Below are positions 26,622 through 35,804 of a stretch of DNA of 64,000 bases, one piece after another. A program made the position numbers and the translations under genes. The stretch spans positions 1-64,000 of the forward strand of contig JAURGE010000007.1 of assembly GCA_030833925.1 (NCBI GenBank). The letters run 5' to 3'. Each line of letters starts with the position of its first letter. The first letter of the stretch is position 1. The notes beneath the pieces were generated by a model. The model saw only the letters and a program-made list of their open reading frames with translations, was not told the DNA's origin and did no database searches. Origin of the DNA: Alphaproteobacteria bacterium (GTDB lineage Bacteria; Pseudomonadota; Alphaproteobacteria; Bin95).

Positions 26622-27788
26622 CTACTTTACCGGCGGCGTATGCAAAACTTGGCCAGGATAAATTAGATCGGGATTATCTACCTGATCCCTGTTAGCCGCA
26701 TAAATCACAGTATATCGGAACCCCGACCCATAGGTCCGTCTCGCAATGCGCCACAGACTATTGCCTGGCTGGACTACTACCAAACGGCCTTTGGGAAAGG
26801 TCTTAACTAGATCGGCAGGAGCAAATGGTATCCGCGCTGTCGATACTTCCTCTCCAATAGCAGCTGTAGCTCCAACCTGGATTGCATCCTTACCAATCCC
26901 TTCAGAGGTTGTGATAGACCATTTCCCCGCATTATCCGCCATCGTGGAAGCGATAACCTTACCATTAATATCGAGAGAAATTTTTGAGCTGGGCTTTGCC
27001 TCACCACTAACAGTTAACCGTCCTTTCTCATCGTAATCGATGACCGTTATTTTAATTTTTCCGCCATTTTCGTTGTCTTGACTGTTTCTAGTGACAGGAG
27101 TTTTCGAGGAACTCTCGGAGTTGTTAAGTAACTCAGAAGCCCCTTTCGACGCAGGTCGTTGGAGGATCCTGGACGCGTAATCAGCCGTATCCCGTTGAAC
27201 GAGGATAAGTGCTGGGCGGTTGCCATTACGAGAAACAACTAGCTGCTCAACAGCTCTGACAATCGCTCCCCCAGGAACCTCTTCAACTTCAAGTGAGAGA
27301 ACAGATTCACCCTCAGGCAAGGGGTTCAGAGAAAGAATGGTAAAGGCACCATCTTCAAGAGCTATCGTTTCACCAACTAATGTACCATCTGAATTTCTCA
27401 GCCAAACTCTGACTTTTGGTTTTGCGCGGCCAGAAAATATACCGTTGCCAAATTCGTCGACCTCTGCCACGTCAAACCGAGGAATTTCAAGCAGACCTGT
27501 TTCATTGCTCGTCTTGGACAACTCTCCTGAGCCTTTAGATTGCCCAGACTGTGCCATATCGGTTTTCTTAGCTTTTGGTTTCTTGTTTTCACTATCTGGG
27601 AACCGACTTAATGCCTGGCCTGCGCTTTCAAGCGCTGTTTTAAGTTTTTCACTGTCTTGGGCGTCAGAGGTCGCGGCCACTTTGTCACTATCACTCGTAA
27701 CAGGCGCGTCGACCACTAATTGGCTGTAGTAAATACCGCCAACAATAATTCCAATTGCCAGGAGACGGCCTATCCAAGACTTATTCAC
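26622..27788 (-). CDS. LysM-domain cell-envelope protein
   Basis: This 388-residue envelope protein starts with a membrane anchor or uncleaved signal (about 5-27: WIGRLLAIGIIVGGIYYSQLVV). A long low-complexity Ser/Lys/Asp linker follows, then two beta-rich Ig-like segments (about 105-165 and 240-310; GEAKPSSKISLDINGKVIA). The C-terminal LysM domain carries VVQPGNSLWRIARRTYGSG and NPDLIYPGQVL. LysM binds peptidoglycan. Similar proteins occur widely in alphaproteobacteria beside a LOG-family gene. Here the LOG gene is divergent, with its start about 120 bases away. Confidence 0.85.
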   Translation of the reverse strand: MNKSWIGRLLAIGIIVGGIYYSQLVVDAPVTSDSDKVAATSDAQDSEKLKTALESAGQALSRFPDSENKKPKAKKTDMAQSGQSKGSGELSKTSNETGLLEIPRFDVAEVDEFGNGIFSGRAKPKVRVWLRNSDGTLVGETIALEDGAFTILSLNPLPEGESVLSLEVEEVPGGAIVRAVEQLVVSRNGNRPALILVQRDTADYASRILQRPASKGASELLNNSESSSKTPVTRNSQDNENGGKIKITVIDYDEKGRLTVSGEAKPSSKISLDINGKVIASTMADNAGKWSITTSEGIGKDAIQVGATAAIGEEVSTARIPFAPADLVKTFPKGRLVVVQPGNSLWRIARRTYGSGFRYTVIYAANRDQVDNPDLIYPGQVLHTPPVK

Positions 27789-27907
27789 GGCGTCACAACC
27801 TCCTGCGAAGTGTGCATTACACGTATTGCAACCTATATTTGATAATGCACGTGTATTTGCTCTTTTATAAGGGCATTCGCATCAAAATAGCTGAATTGGT
27901 TAATTTA

Positions 27908-28459
27908 ATGACTCGCAAAATCAATATCTGCGTATTCTGTGGCTCACGTGAAGGGAACAACCAAGCCTTTCGTTCGACAGCTATTGAGACGGGCAATCAC
28001 ATAGGAAAACGCGGTTGGCGCTTAGTTTATGGCGGGGGTGGTGTTGGCCTTATGGGCCTTGTGGCAAATTCAACTATGGAGGCTGGTGGAGACGCACTCG
28101 GCATTATTCCTGAATTTTTAAGCCTGCGCGAAGCAGGACATACAGACCTTGATGATCTAATCGTCACCAGTGGTATGCATGACAGAAAACAAATCATGTA
28201 CAGCTTCGCTGATGCTTTCATCGCCCTTCCGGGTGGGGTCGGTACACTCGACGAAACAATCGAAATATTGACCTGGAAACAACTTGAACGTCATAAAAAA
28301 CCAATAATTTTGATAGATACAAATAACTTCTGGAGAGCTTTTTTAGCTGTATTAGCGAATAGCGTAGAAACCGGTTTCATGGATAAATCCATATATGAGC
28401 TTCTAGAAATTGCCCCAGATGTAGAAACAGCATTCAAGATAATTGAAAGTCATATATAA
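27908..28459 (+). CDS. LOG-family (TIGR00730) Rossmann-fold protein, cytokinin-type phosphoribohydrolase
   Basis: The 183-residue protein has the Lonely Guy fold: INICVFCGSREGNN at the N-terminus, YGGGGVGLMGLVANSTMEAGG, MHDRKQIMYSFADAFIALPGG and the hallmark PGGVGTLDE. Family members cleave ribose 5-phosphate from nucleoside monophosphates, including cytokinin precursors. ATG 27908 is preferred; upstream in-frame codons reach back to 27755 but run across the divergent LysM gene start and do not match the family. It faces the LysM gene across a roughly 119-base divergent gap. Confidence 0.9.
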   Translation: MTRKINICVFCGSREGNNQAFRSTAIETGNHIGKRGWRLVYGGGGVGLMGLVANSTMEAGGDALGIIPEFLSLREAGHTDLDDLIVTSGMHDRKQIMYSFADAFIALPGGVGTLDETIEILTWKQLERHKKPIILIDTNNFWRAFLAVLANSVETGFMDKSIYELLEIAPDVETAFKIIESHI

Positions 28460-28534
28460 ATGTTACTCTAAAAATGGTTGCCAGGATGCAAATTGATTGC
28501 AACGCTTATCAGAGAGATTTGCGGGAGGCGATCT

Positions 28535-28627
28535 ATGAAATTTGGCATCTTTTACCAATTGCAGCTTCCTAGACCATGGGAACCACACACTGAGTGGCAA
28601 CTCCATCATAATGTCCCAGGCCGCTGA
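28535..28627 (+). pseudogene. 5' remnant of an LLM-class flavin-dependent monooxygenase gene
   Basis: An ATG at 28535 with GGGAGG (about 28523-28528) upstream encodes 30 residues before a TGA at 28625. The first 15, MKFGIFYQLQLPRPW, match the very conserved N-terminus of a luciferase-like monooxygenase subgroup. The remaining residues drift and then stop, and no further part of the family is found before the next gene at 28641. The sequence shows an intact ribosome site and N-terminus with the body deleted. I infer a decayed gene truncated by deletion, not a functional peptide. Confidence 0.6.
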
Positions 28628-28640
28628 ATAGGCAGCGGTC

Positions 28641-29015
28641 GTGAGAAGCTATAGCGGTAGCTGTCACTGCGGGACAGTAAAAATCAAAATCTCTAAGCCG
28701 TCCCCAATATCGATGATCACCGAGTGCAACTGCTCGATCTGTCAAAAGAAAGGGATATTGCATACTGCAACAGAGCAAAATGAGCTGACGCTGGTTAAAG
28801 GAAAAGACGCGTTAACACTCTATCAATTTGGTTCCGGCGTAGCCGAACATCAGTTCTGTAAGATTTGCGGCATTCACGTATTTGGGAGGCCGAGGAGTGC
28901 GCCTGATCGACTCACAGTAAATGTGCGCTGCCTCGATGACTTCGAAGAAATTCTGTCCTCAGCGAAAATTTCACGATTTGATGGACAAAACCATCCAAAA
29001 GACCAGTCACCATAA
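28641..29015 (+). CDS. GFA/CENP-V family zinc protein
   Basis: The 124-residue protein belongs to the glutathione-dependent formaldehyde-activating enzyme (GFA) / CENP-V family. Zinc ligands are in SGSCHCGTV, TECNCSICQKKG and QFCKICGIHVFGRP. The fold binds two zincs, and a role as S-hydroxymethylglutathione synthase is disputed, so only the family is named. The start is GTG at 28641, lying 13 bases after the LLM-remnant stop. Length is normal. It is probably monocistronic; the next gene is convergent. Confidence 0.84.
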   Translation: MRSYSGSCHCGTVKIKISKPSPISMITECNCSICQKKGILHTATEQNELTLVKGKDALTLYQFGSGVAEHQFCKICGIHVFGRPRSAPDRLTVNVRCLDDFEEILSSAKISRFDGQNHPKDQSP

Positions 29016-29086
29016 CGCAGCAAAGGCTTTTGTCTGGCAGTGGCCGCAATAGAGGCCTCAGTTGAATTATCTAGCCAGAAACAGTC

Positions 29087-29572
29087 TCATTTTGGCCTTA
29101 GATAATGCATTTCATCACCTGTCCAGCCAACTCCATTTGGGACGGTATAATAAAACTCAATGGTCATCTCTTGAAATCGCCATCCCAAATCTGTTCGGCG
29201 ATAAACATCATCATAGCGACCAGACACCAAATAAGAGACCCCAAATCGGCCATAACGAGCTTCTAGATAAGAGTGACCGGTCCCTCTATCACCATCTACA
29301 AAGATGCGATGGCTATGAATCATTTGTTTTATAAAAAATCGTTCTCTCTCGCCCATTCCTTCAAAGGTTTTGGCTATTTCAACTTGGCCACGACTTTCTG
29401 ATAAGTATCCGAGCTTAACGTAGGCATCCTCAGTGAAAAGTTCTGCTATTTCTCCATAGCGCCCATCATTAATCGCGGCATGATAGGAGTCTCGCAGGGC
29501 TCGTATTTCTTCTCGATCTTCGAGCAATTGAATTCGCGCCTGAAGTCGCGCGATCATGCTATCATCTGCCAT
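29087..29572 (-). CDS. SnoaL/NTF2-like fold protein
   Basis: The 161-residue protein has the NTF2/SnoaL-like cone fold: a helical start ARIQLLEDREEIRALRDSYHAAINDG (read in parts), then YGEIAELFTEDAYVKLGYL and strand pairs RGTGHSYLEARYGRFG and WRFQEMTIEFYYTVP. Such proteins include isomerases, dehydratases and ring-hydroxylating dioxygenase small subunits. It is transcribed away from the racemase-like gene with 64 bases between starts, so promoters are shared there. Substrate unknown. Confidence 0.75.
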   Translation of the reverse strand: MADDSMIARLQARIQLLEDREEIRALRDSYHAAINDGRYGEIAELFTEDAYVKLGYLSESRGQVEIAKTFEGMGERERFFIKQMIHSHRIFVDGDRGTGHSYLEARYGRFGVSYLVSGRYDDVYRRTDLGWRFQEMTIEFYYTVPNGVGWTGDEMHYLRPK

Positions 29573-29636
29573 AGTGGCTACCCTATCCCCACTTTAAAAT
29601 CGTTAAGTCTCTAGAACTATAGCAAGGATTTTTCCA

Positions 29637-30449
29637 ATGCGCCTTTGGTATCAAAGTGTTACCCGGGAAGGCTCTTTCCCTAAATATCGGGCAACACTCC
29701 AACGACTGATTGATGCTGCGAGCGGTCCAGAGGTATCCGTCGATGTTCATGGAATTCTTAGACAAGGCGGAACTGGCGACCAATATCGCTATCTCGCCTT
29801 TTTGGAGACGGTTGAAATACTAGAAAATGTCCACCGCGCTCAGGAACAAGGCTACGATGCCTTTTTGATAGGAAATTTGTTCGATCCCGGGCTACGCGAG
29901 GCAAGAGAGATCGCAGATATCCCCATAATGAGCCTTGGTGAAACAGTAATGCAAACAGCTGAGACCATGGGTGAAAAATTTGGCTTTGTCTCAATAAATA
30001 AAAAATTCGAACCTCGCCTTTGGGATGTTCTCCACCGTCGTCGTCTTTCCGATAAGGTAGCTAAAATATCATCCATGGAAGTGCCATCTATGGCTGAACT
30101 CGAAGCTGCAGGTGACAACGGGCAAGCAACGAAAGCTCTGCTAGACAGATTTATGACTGCTGCAAACGAAACGGTAGAATCTGGGGCTGAAGTAGTTCTT
30201 GCTGCTGGTGGGGTGGTGATGGCTATTGTTTCGGATCAAGGAATGAACAAAACAAGCGCAGGTGCTCCAATCGTTAATGGGATAGCGGCATTAATTCAGC
30301 GCGGAAAAGCAGCTGTTGAACTCCGTCGGTTAATGGGTGGTGCCTACACGTCCCCCGTTTTAACATTTTCCAAACCAAGTCCCAATGAAGCTGTTGGTTT
30401 CCGCAGCGCTTATGGGCAACGCGTATATCCTGGTGTTGAAGGAGAATAA
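29637..30449 (+). CDS. Asp/Glu/hydantoin racemase-family protein lacking both catalytic cysteines
   Basis: The 270-residue protein follows the aspartate/glutamate/hydantoin racemase fold: MRLWYQSVTREGS, YDAFLIGNLFDPGLREAREI, IPIMSLGETVMQTAE, FGFVSINKKF and GAPIVNGIAALIQRG. In racemases two Cys, in GCFxDPGL-like and LGC-like contexts, act as acid and base. Here they read GNLFDPGL and LAAGGVV, and the whole protein has no Cys. It is therefore unlikely to be a two-base racemase; it may be a lyase or decarboxylase-type member, or bind ligand only. The next SDR gene overlaps its stop (TAATG). Confidence 0.82.
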   Translation: MRLWYQSVTREGSFPKYRATLQRLIDAASGPEVSVDVHGILRQGGTGDQYRYLAFLETVEILENVHRAQEQGYDAFLIGNLFDPGLREAREIADIPIMSLGETVMQTAETMGEKFGFVSINKKFEPRLWDVLHRRRLSDKVAKISSMEVPSMAELEAAGDNGQATKALLDRFMTAANETVESGAEVVLAAGGVVMAIVSDQGMNKTSAGAPIVNGIAALIQRGKAAVELRRLMGGAYTSPVLTFSKPSPNEAVGFRSAYGQRVYPGVEGE

Positions 30450-31237
30450 TGCATATGGAAATGGGTCGTAGGTTTGAAGGTAAATCTGGAATCTTAACGG
30501 GTGGTGCCAAGGGCATAGGACGGGCGACTTCTCTCCGTTTTTTATCTGAAGGAGGCAATCTGGCTGTAATTGACAAAGAGCCAGCAGACGGAGAATTGGC
30601 TAACGCTCTCCGCAAAGATGCCGGTGAAGCAGCTAACAGGATCTGTTTCATTAATTGTGAAGCCACAGATGAAGCACAAGTTATTGATGCTGTTGCAAAG
30701 GCGGAAAAAGAAATAGGCACCCCCGATATTCTCATTAATAATGTTGGTTTTGGAGGCAATCCCAGACCAATAGAGGATCTTGGACTCGCCGAATGGCGTC
30801 AATTTCAAGACATTAACTTGACCAGCGTTTTTCTAGTAACGAGGGCAGTTCTTCCGGGAATGCGAACACGAGGCTACGGCAGGATTGTGAATCTTGCTTC
30901 AATAGCGGGTCGCAGTATTTCTGAAATTTCCAATCTTCATTATTCAACAGCAAAAGCTGCTGTCTTAGGTTTCACTAGAAAATTAGCATTTGAAGAAGCA
31001 CCGAATGGCATCACGATAAATGCCGTTGCTCCTGGGACAGTTTTCACAGAACGCGTTGAAACACGGTATCGAGCACTTCCTGAGGCTGAGCAGGTTCAAC
31101 GAATGGATGAGATACCAATGAAGAGAGCTGCCAGGCCCGAAGAAATTGCTGCTGCAATTCTTTTTTTAGCCTCCGATGATGCCAGCTACATCACTGGTGC
31201 TGCATTGGATGTAAATGGTGGCCGGTTTATGAGTTGA
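30449..31237 (+). CDS. SDR-family oxidoreductase
   Basis: This 262-residue classical short-chain dehydrogenase has GGAKGIGRATSLRF (NAD(P) site), INNVGFGG (the NNxG motif), the catalytic YSTAKAA preceded by Ser/Asn residues (LASIAGRS), and the C-terminal YITGAALDVNGGRF. It resembles FabG-like 3-oxoacyl or sugar alcohol dehydrogenases. The start ATG overlaps the racemase-like gene stop, so the two are coupled and probably act on one pathway. Substrate unknown. Confidence 0.88.
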   Translation: MHMEMGRRFEGKSGILTGGAKGIGRATSLRFLSEGGNLAVIDKEPADGELANALRKDAGEAANRICFINCEATDEAQVIDAVAKAEKEIGTPDILINNVGFGGNPRPIEDLGLAEWRQFQDINLTSVFLVTRAVLPGMRTRGYGRIVNLASIAGRSISEISNLHYSTAKAAVLGFTRKLAFEEAPNGITINAVAPGTVFTERVETRYRALPEAEQVQRMDEIPMKRAARPEEIAAAILFLASDDASYITGAALDVNGGRFMS

Positions 31238-31381
31238 AAGTGTTGTGACTTTCTTATGATTAAAATCTAGTTTGGTCCCGCTACCATTTGACCTCATGGA
31301 AACTGTCGGAAAGCCAATCCATATGGTGGTATGACACCACGAGTGACCTACCCAAGAAGCAGTAGAAGATCCGATATACCG

Positions 31382-32614
31382 ATGCGCAGGGATGAATATG
31401 AAGCTTTTTTCAAAGATGGCATTTCCAGCCTTCAAAATGAAGGTCGGTATCGAGTTTTTGCAGCGCTAGAACGCCTTACGGGTCAGCACCCTCGTGCGGT
31501 ATGGCACGGCCCCGATGGAACAAAAAAAGACATAATCAACTGGTGCTCCAACGATTATCTTGGAATGAGTCAGCACCCAAGTGTTGTTAAAGCTGCTGAA
31601 GAAACGCTAAAAAATGAAGGTGCTGGTGCCGGGGGAACTCGGAATATTGCAGGCTGCAATCACCTACACGTTGAATTGGAAGCTGAACTTGCTGACCTTC
31701 ATGAAAAGGAGGCTTCGCTTCTCTTTACTTCTGGGTACGTAGCAAATGAGGCGGCCCTTGGTGCTGTCGCTGGAATGCTTCCAAACGCTGTTATTTTTTC
31801 GGACGCGTTAAATCATGCTTCGATGATAGCTGGTATAAGAACTAGCGGTGCCGAAAAACATATCTTTAGACACAATGACATAGCCGACTTGAAGCGGCTT
31901 CTTCAGTCCGTTGACCCAACACGACCAAAGATAATTGCATTTGAGTCAATTTACTCAATGGAAGGGGACATTGCTCCAATATCAGCGATATGTGATCTCG
32001 CAGATGAGTATGGCGCCCTCACCTATTTAGATGAAGTACACGCTGTGGGGATGTACGGTGAACGAGGTGGCGGTATTGCCGAACACGTTGGTGTAATGGA
32101 CCGAGTGGACCTGATAGAAGGAACTTTAGCTAAAGCTTTTGGAGTTTTAGGAGGCTATGTCGCAGGTTCGGAAGCCGCTATCGATTTCATCCGTTCCCAC
32201 GCTGCTAGCTTTATATTTACCACGGCACCAGCACCAGCTTTGGCGGCCGGAGCTCTGGCTGCTGTTCGCCACCTTAAATCGAGCCAGCAAGAACGATCAG
32301 CACAACAGCGCCAAGTCCAATTAATGAAGAATAAACTGCGCTCTGCAGGTCTGCCCCAGCTGCCTTCTGCTAGCCACATCGTTCCGATCCCCGTTGGTGA
32401 TCCTAAGTTATGCAAGCAAGCAAGCGATATTTTGCTAAAAGAATATGGAATTTATGTGCAGCCTATTAATTACCCAACAGTTCCAAGAGGAACTGAACGC
32501 CTGCGCTTCACGCCCGGACCCAACCATGACGATAGAATGATAGAAGAAGCCGTCCAAGCTCTTACCGAAGTTTGGCTTCGTCTTGGTCTATCCATTATTC
32601 ATAGGGCTGCTTGA
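31382..32614 (+). CDS. hemA: 5-Aminolevulinate synthase (Shemin pathway)
   Basis: ALAS condenses glycine and succinyl-CoA to 5-aminolevulinate, the first haem and B12 precursor step in alphaproteobacteria. Seen are [21 protein letters not shown] at the start (read in parts), [35 protein letters not shown] (in parts), [18 protein letters not shown] and the PLP lysine in [15 protein letters not shown]. From ATG 31382 it is 410 residues, the normal length. An ATG at 31331 would add 17 unrelated residues within a small GTGGT/ACCAC dyad. It stands alone on the plus strand. Confidence 0.93.
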   Translation: MRRDEYEAFFKDGISSLQNEGRYRVFAALERLTGQHPRAVWHGPDGTKKDIINWCSNDYLGMSQHPSVVKAAEETLKNEGAGAGGTRNIAGCNHLHVELEAELADLHEKEASLLFTSGYVANEAALGAVAGMLPNAVIFSDALNHASMIAGIRTSGAEKHIFRHNDIADLKRLLQSVDPTRPKIIAFESIYSMEGDIAPISAICDLADEYGALTYLDEVHAVGMYGERGGGIAEHVGVMDRVDLIEGTLAKAFGVLGGYVAGSEAAIDFIRSHAASFIFTTAPAPALAAGALAAVRHLKSSQQERSAQQRQVQLMKNKLRSAGLPQLPSASHIVPIPVGDPKLCKQASDILLKEYGIYVQPINYPTVPRGTERLRFTPGPNHDDRMIEEAVQALTEVWLRLGLSIIHRAA

Positions 32615-32846
32615 TAGGTTTTTAAGACGATTGTCGCGGTATAAGTGGCAAATTTGAAAAATAACGACGTTTAAACAAGCTTTTTTCATGGCTTTGCATT
32701 AGCGCTCCATGAGCTAGGTTGCCTTTTTGAGTTGCTAAAAAACAATCTGAATTTAGTGATATCCTTGTTTGATTTAAGTATTCCGGGTTCCAGATGCGCT
32801 TAAGGCATCGTAGGCTTTTTTCGATAACCGCGTCGGAGCCCATAAA

Positions 32847-34409
32847 ATGTTGCACACTCCAGAGACATTCATCCCTACAAAAGCAGTTGTACATTCATCG
32901 GGAGGAATAGTCGCGGCGCAACACTGGGAGGCAGCCGAAGCAGGGGCAGCTGTGCTTAGAGCTGGCGGCAATGCAATTGATGCGGCCATTGCTACTGCGC
33001 TGGCGATAGGCTGTGTAGAACCATGGATGAGCGGCATAGGTGGCGGCGGCTATATGCTGATTGGCTTAGCCGGAAGTAAAAAAGTGTACCAAGCAACATA
33101 CGGAATGATTGCGCCTAAGGCCCTTGACCCAGGGCGATATCCACTCGCAAAGGGTGGTGTTGCTCCTGCAGACTTTCTCTTTGTATGGCCCCGCGTTGAA
33201 GACGATCGCAATGTCCTTGGCCCAGAAGCTGTTTGCGTACCTGGCGCAGTCGCCGGATTTTCTAATGTACTAGAACGTTTTGGAACGCTTACCTGGCGTG
33301 AAGCCATTCAACCTGCAATTTCTCTCGCCGAGAAAGGAATGCCGACTGACTGGTATCAGACGCTTCAAATTGCATACGGTGCAGCAGCTGGGTTAGGAAA
33401 ATTTAAAGAAAGTGCAAAGACCTATCTCCCAGATGGCACTCCCCCTGTTTCTCTTTCATCACATGCACCTAACAGAATAATTCTTGGAAACTTAGGTAAA
33501 ACATTGCACCGCTTAGCTGAAGCTGGTCCAGCAGATTTCTATAAAGGCAAGATCGCTGACTTGATCCTTTCAGATCTTCAAGATTCAGCATTCCAGGCTG
33601 CGGATCTCAATGACTACAACGCACCAATCACAGAGGTTGAGGGGATAGAATATCGAGGAAAACGCATACATCTCACGAGTGGCCTGACCGCTGGGCCAAC
33701 TTTTGCACGCGCCCTTAACACCATCCAACAGACGTTAAATCCCTCAGCCGGATTGGGCATAGATGCCTACGTTGCATGGGCTGATGCACTCAAAGAAGCA
33801 TATGAATATCGGTTTAAGTTCCTTGGACATGCAGCGCCTGCGGACGAGCTAGCCTGCACAACACATCTATGTGTTGTCGATCGTGAAGGAAACATGGTCT
33901 CTCTCACGAATACCTTATTAGAACGATTTGGTTCACGTTACATGGGTTCAGAAACGGGCATACTCTTTAACAACGGCATGATGTGGTTTGACCCGGAGCC
34001 AGGAAAGCCAAATTCAATTGCAGCAGGGCAACGCCCCCTCTCAAATATGTGTCCAACCATTGTAACTGATAATGGCGTACCTGTTTTTGCCTGTGGAGCT
34101 TCCGGAGGCAGACGCATTGTTCCTGCTTGCTTCCAACTTACGTCAATGGCAGTCGACTTTGGCATGGATCTAGACATGATCTATTCCACACCACGCCTCG
34201 ACGTCTCAGGGACCGATGGCGCTATGGCTGATGCGCGGCTAGAACCGGAAATCATCCAAGCAATTGCAGCAAGAATGCCAGTTCAGCCGACTTTTCAATC
34301 GGTAGGGACCCGTCCATTCGCAAATCCACAAGCCGTTATGCGTCAGGGCAACAAAAATTCCGCGGCGGCCGTTATCGAAATGGCAACTTCAGCTGCAGTG
34401 GCAGAATAA
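32847..34409 (+). CDS. Gamma-glutamyltransferase-family N-terminal nucleophile hydrolase (cytoplasmic)
   Basis: The 520-residue protein is a GGT homologue, an autoprocessing Ntn hydrolase. The large-subunit start GGIVAAQHWEAAEAGAAVLR (read in parts) with GGNAIDAAIATALAIG, and the small-subunit nucleophile Thr338 in TTHLCVVDREGN, are intact, as are RPLSNMCPTIV and GASGGRRI. It lacks a signal peptide, unlike periplasmic GGT of glutathione metabolism, so it is likely cytoplasmic and may act on another gamma-glutamyl or acyl-amide compound. The lyase gene follows 2 bases after the stop, so they form one operon. Confidence 0.87.
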   Translation: MLHTPETFIPTKAVVHSSGGIVAAQHWEAAEAGAAVLRAGGNAIDAAIATALAIGCVEPWMSGIGGGGYMLIGLAGSKKVYQATYGMIAPKALDPGRYPLAKGGVAPADFLFVWPRVEDDRNVLGPEAVCVPGAVAGFSNVLERFGTLTWREAIQPAISLAEKGMPTDWYQTLQIAYGAAAGLGKFKESAKTYLPDGTPPVSLSSHAPNRIILGNLGKTLHRLAEAGPADFYKGKIADLILSDLQDSAFQAADLNDYNAPITEVEGIEYRGKRIHLTSGLTAGPTFARALNTIQQTLNPSAGLGIDAYVAWADALKEAYEYRFKFLGHAAPADELACTTHLCVVDREGNMVSLTNTLLERFGSRYMGSETGILFNNGMMWFDPEPGKPNSIAAGQRPLSNMCPTIVTDNGVPVFACGASGGRRIVPACFQLTSMAVDFGMDLDMIYSTPRLDVSGTDGAMADARLEPEIIQAIAARMPVQPTFQSVGTRPFANPQAVMRQGNKNSAAAVIEMATSAAVAE

Positions 34410-34411
34410 AA

Positions 34412-35776
34412 ATGACTGAACTTCCAAGCAATCCTCAAGACCTTCGCGTCCCAGACCCTGGAATTCGAGGCTTATTTAAGACTGACAGTCGCTGGCAAGC
34501 TTGGCTGGACGTTGAGGCGGCTCTTGCTAAAGCTCAAGCTAAGATTGGCATGATTCCACTTCAAGCCGCCGAGGAAATTTCTAAAAAGGCAAAACTGACG
34601 CTTTTTGATAGGAAGAAATTGGCAGATGGGTTTCTGCGAAGTGGTCACACATTAACACCCTTGATCTGGGAACTGGATCGCGTTTGCGAGGGCGATGCCG
34701 GTGGTTATGCTCATTGGGGTGCCACCACCCAAAACATCGTACAAACGGGTGACCTGCTAATTTTACGGCAAGCGGATGCAATCTTTTGCAAACAGCTATC
34801 TGAGCTTTTGGATCTAATGGCTGATCTTGCCGAATATCATGCAGACACGCCTATGGCCGCCCGCACCCACGGCCAACATGCAGTTCCCACCACATTCGGT
34901 GCCAAGGTAGCAGTTTGGATTGATGAATTAGGTCGTCATGGTGAGAGGCTCAAGGAGGCGTCTCCAAGGGTATTTCGGGCAATGCTGGGTGGGGCTGCGG
35001 GAACCCTCGCCTCATTCGGAGACAAAGGTTTTACCCTTCAAGAAGCCTTTGCAGCTGAGTTAGGCATGACCGCCATGCCTGTACCAAGCCGCGCGGAAGG
35101 CGATCATCTATCCGAATATGTTTTATTGCTGGGCTTGATGGCAGCAACATGTGGAAAGATCGCACGCGAGATATACACTCTTCAAAAGCAAGAATTTGGT
35201 GAATTGGAAGAGCCTACACCGGAGGGTTCAGTTGGTTCGAGTACAATGCCACAGAAACGTAACCCTTTTATGGCTCAAGATATTGTCGCGTTAGCTTCAG
35301 AAATTCGTATGCAAGTCCCTCTCGCCCTTGAAGCAATGCAAACAGAGCACGAGGCAGATCGGGCGACTTCCCTTCAAATACGTCAGGCAACTGAGAGAGC
35401 ATGCGTGGCAACAGGCGATATGTTGGCCCGCATGAATATCATCATCAAGGGGCTTACCGTTAAACCAACGCGGATGCGAGAAAACCTCGATTTAACTAAT
35501 GGGCTCATAATGGCTGAACCAATAATGCTCGCTCTTGGATCAAGTATTGGACGACAGTTAGCCCATGATATTGTTTACGATGCGGCTCAGGCAGCCGCAG
35601 TCGGAAAAGGTCGATTTGTAGATCTTTTAGCAGCGGACCAACGCATATCATCGGCTATTTCTAAACAAAACCTTGAAAAGTTGCTTAATCCGGTCAGCTA
35701 CGTTGGGCTATCACCCGAACTTGCGCGAAGGGCGGCCATATCTGCAAGAAAAACAGCAGGTCAATTGAAACATTAA
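34412..35776 (+). CDS. Fumarase/aspartase-superfamily lyase (PcaB/adenylosuccinate lyase-like)
   Basis: The 454-residue protein carries the superfamily signature GSVGSSTMPQKRNPFMAQD (in part SSTMPQKRNP), the THGQHAVPTTFG region and HWGATTQNIVQTGD. It is closest in pattern to 3-carboxy-cis,cis-muconate cycloisomerase and adenylosuccinate lyase-like enzymes, which remove or rearrange a fumarate-type group. It is 2 bases after the GGT homologue, so together they could process an amide-linked dicarboxylate (inference). No pca or pur genes are nearby, so a gene symbol is not given. Confidence 0.85.
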   Translation: MTELPSNPQDLRVPDPGIRGLFKTDSRWQAWLDVEAALAKAQAKIGMIPLQAAEEISKKAKLTLFDRKKLADGFLRSGHTLTPLIWELDRVCEGDAGGYAHWGATTQNIVQTGDLLILRQADAIFCKQLSELLDLMADLAEYHADTPMAARTHGQHAVPTTFGAKVAVWIDELGRHGERLKEASPRVFRAMLGGAAGTLASFGDKGFTLQEAFAAELGMTAMPVPSRAEGDHLSEYVLLLGLMAATCGKIAREIYTLQKQEFGELEEPTPEGSVGSSTMPQKRNPFMAQDIVALASEIRMQVPLALEAMQTEHEADRATSLQIRQATERACVATGDMLARMNIIIKGLTVKPTRMRENLDLTNGLIMAEPIMLALGSSIGRQLAHDIVYDAAQAAAVGKGRFVDLLAADQRISSAISKQNLEKLLNPVSYVGLSPELARRAAISARKTAGQLKH

Positions 35777-35804
35777 ACAAAGGCGCGAGAGATTGCGATG
35801 CCTC

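Noticed and set aside
27220-27729. 169-codon plus-strand open frame inside the LysM gene
   Set aside because: Antisense shadow of the Ser/Lys-rich linker, with no recognisable domain or ribosome site.
31324-31340. Small GTGGT-ATGAC-ACCAC dyad over the upstream ALAS ATG as an operator
   Set aside because: Only a 5-base arm; too short to separate from chance without comparison.
32615-32846. 232-base gap before the GGT homologue, examined for a small RNA or gene remnant
   Set aside because: AT-rich, with no conserved RNA pattern, no clear dyad with a T-run, and no protein match that I could see.
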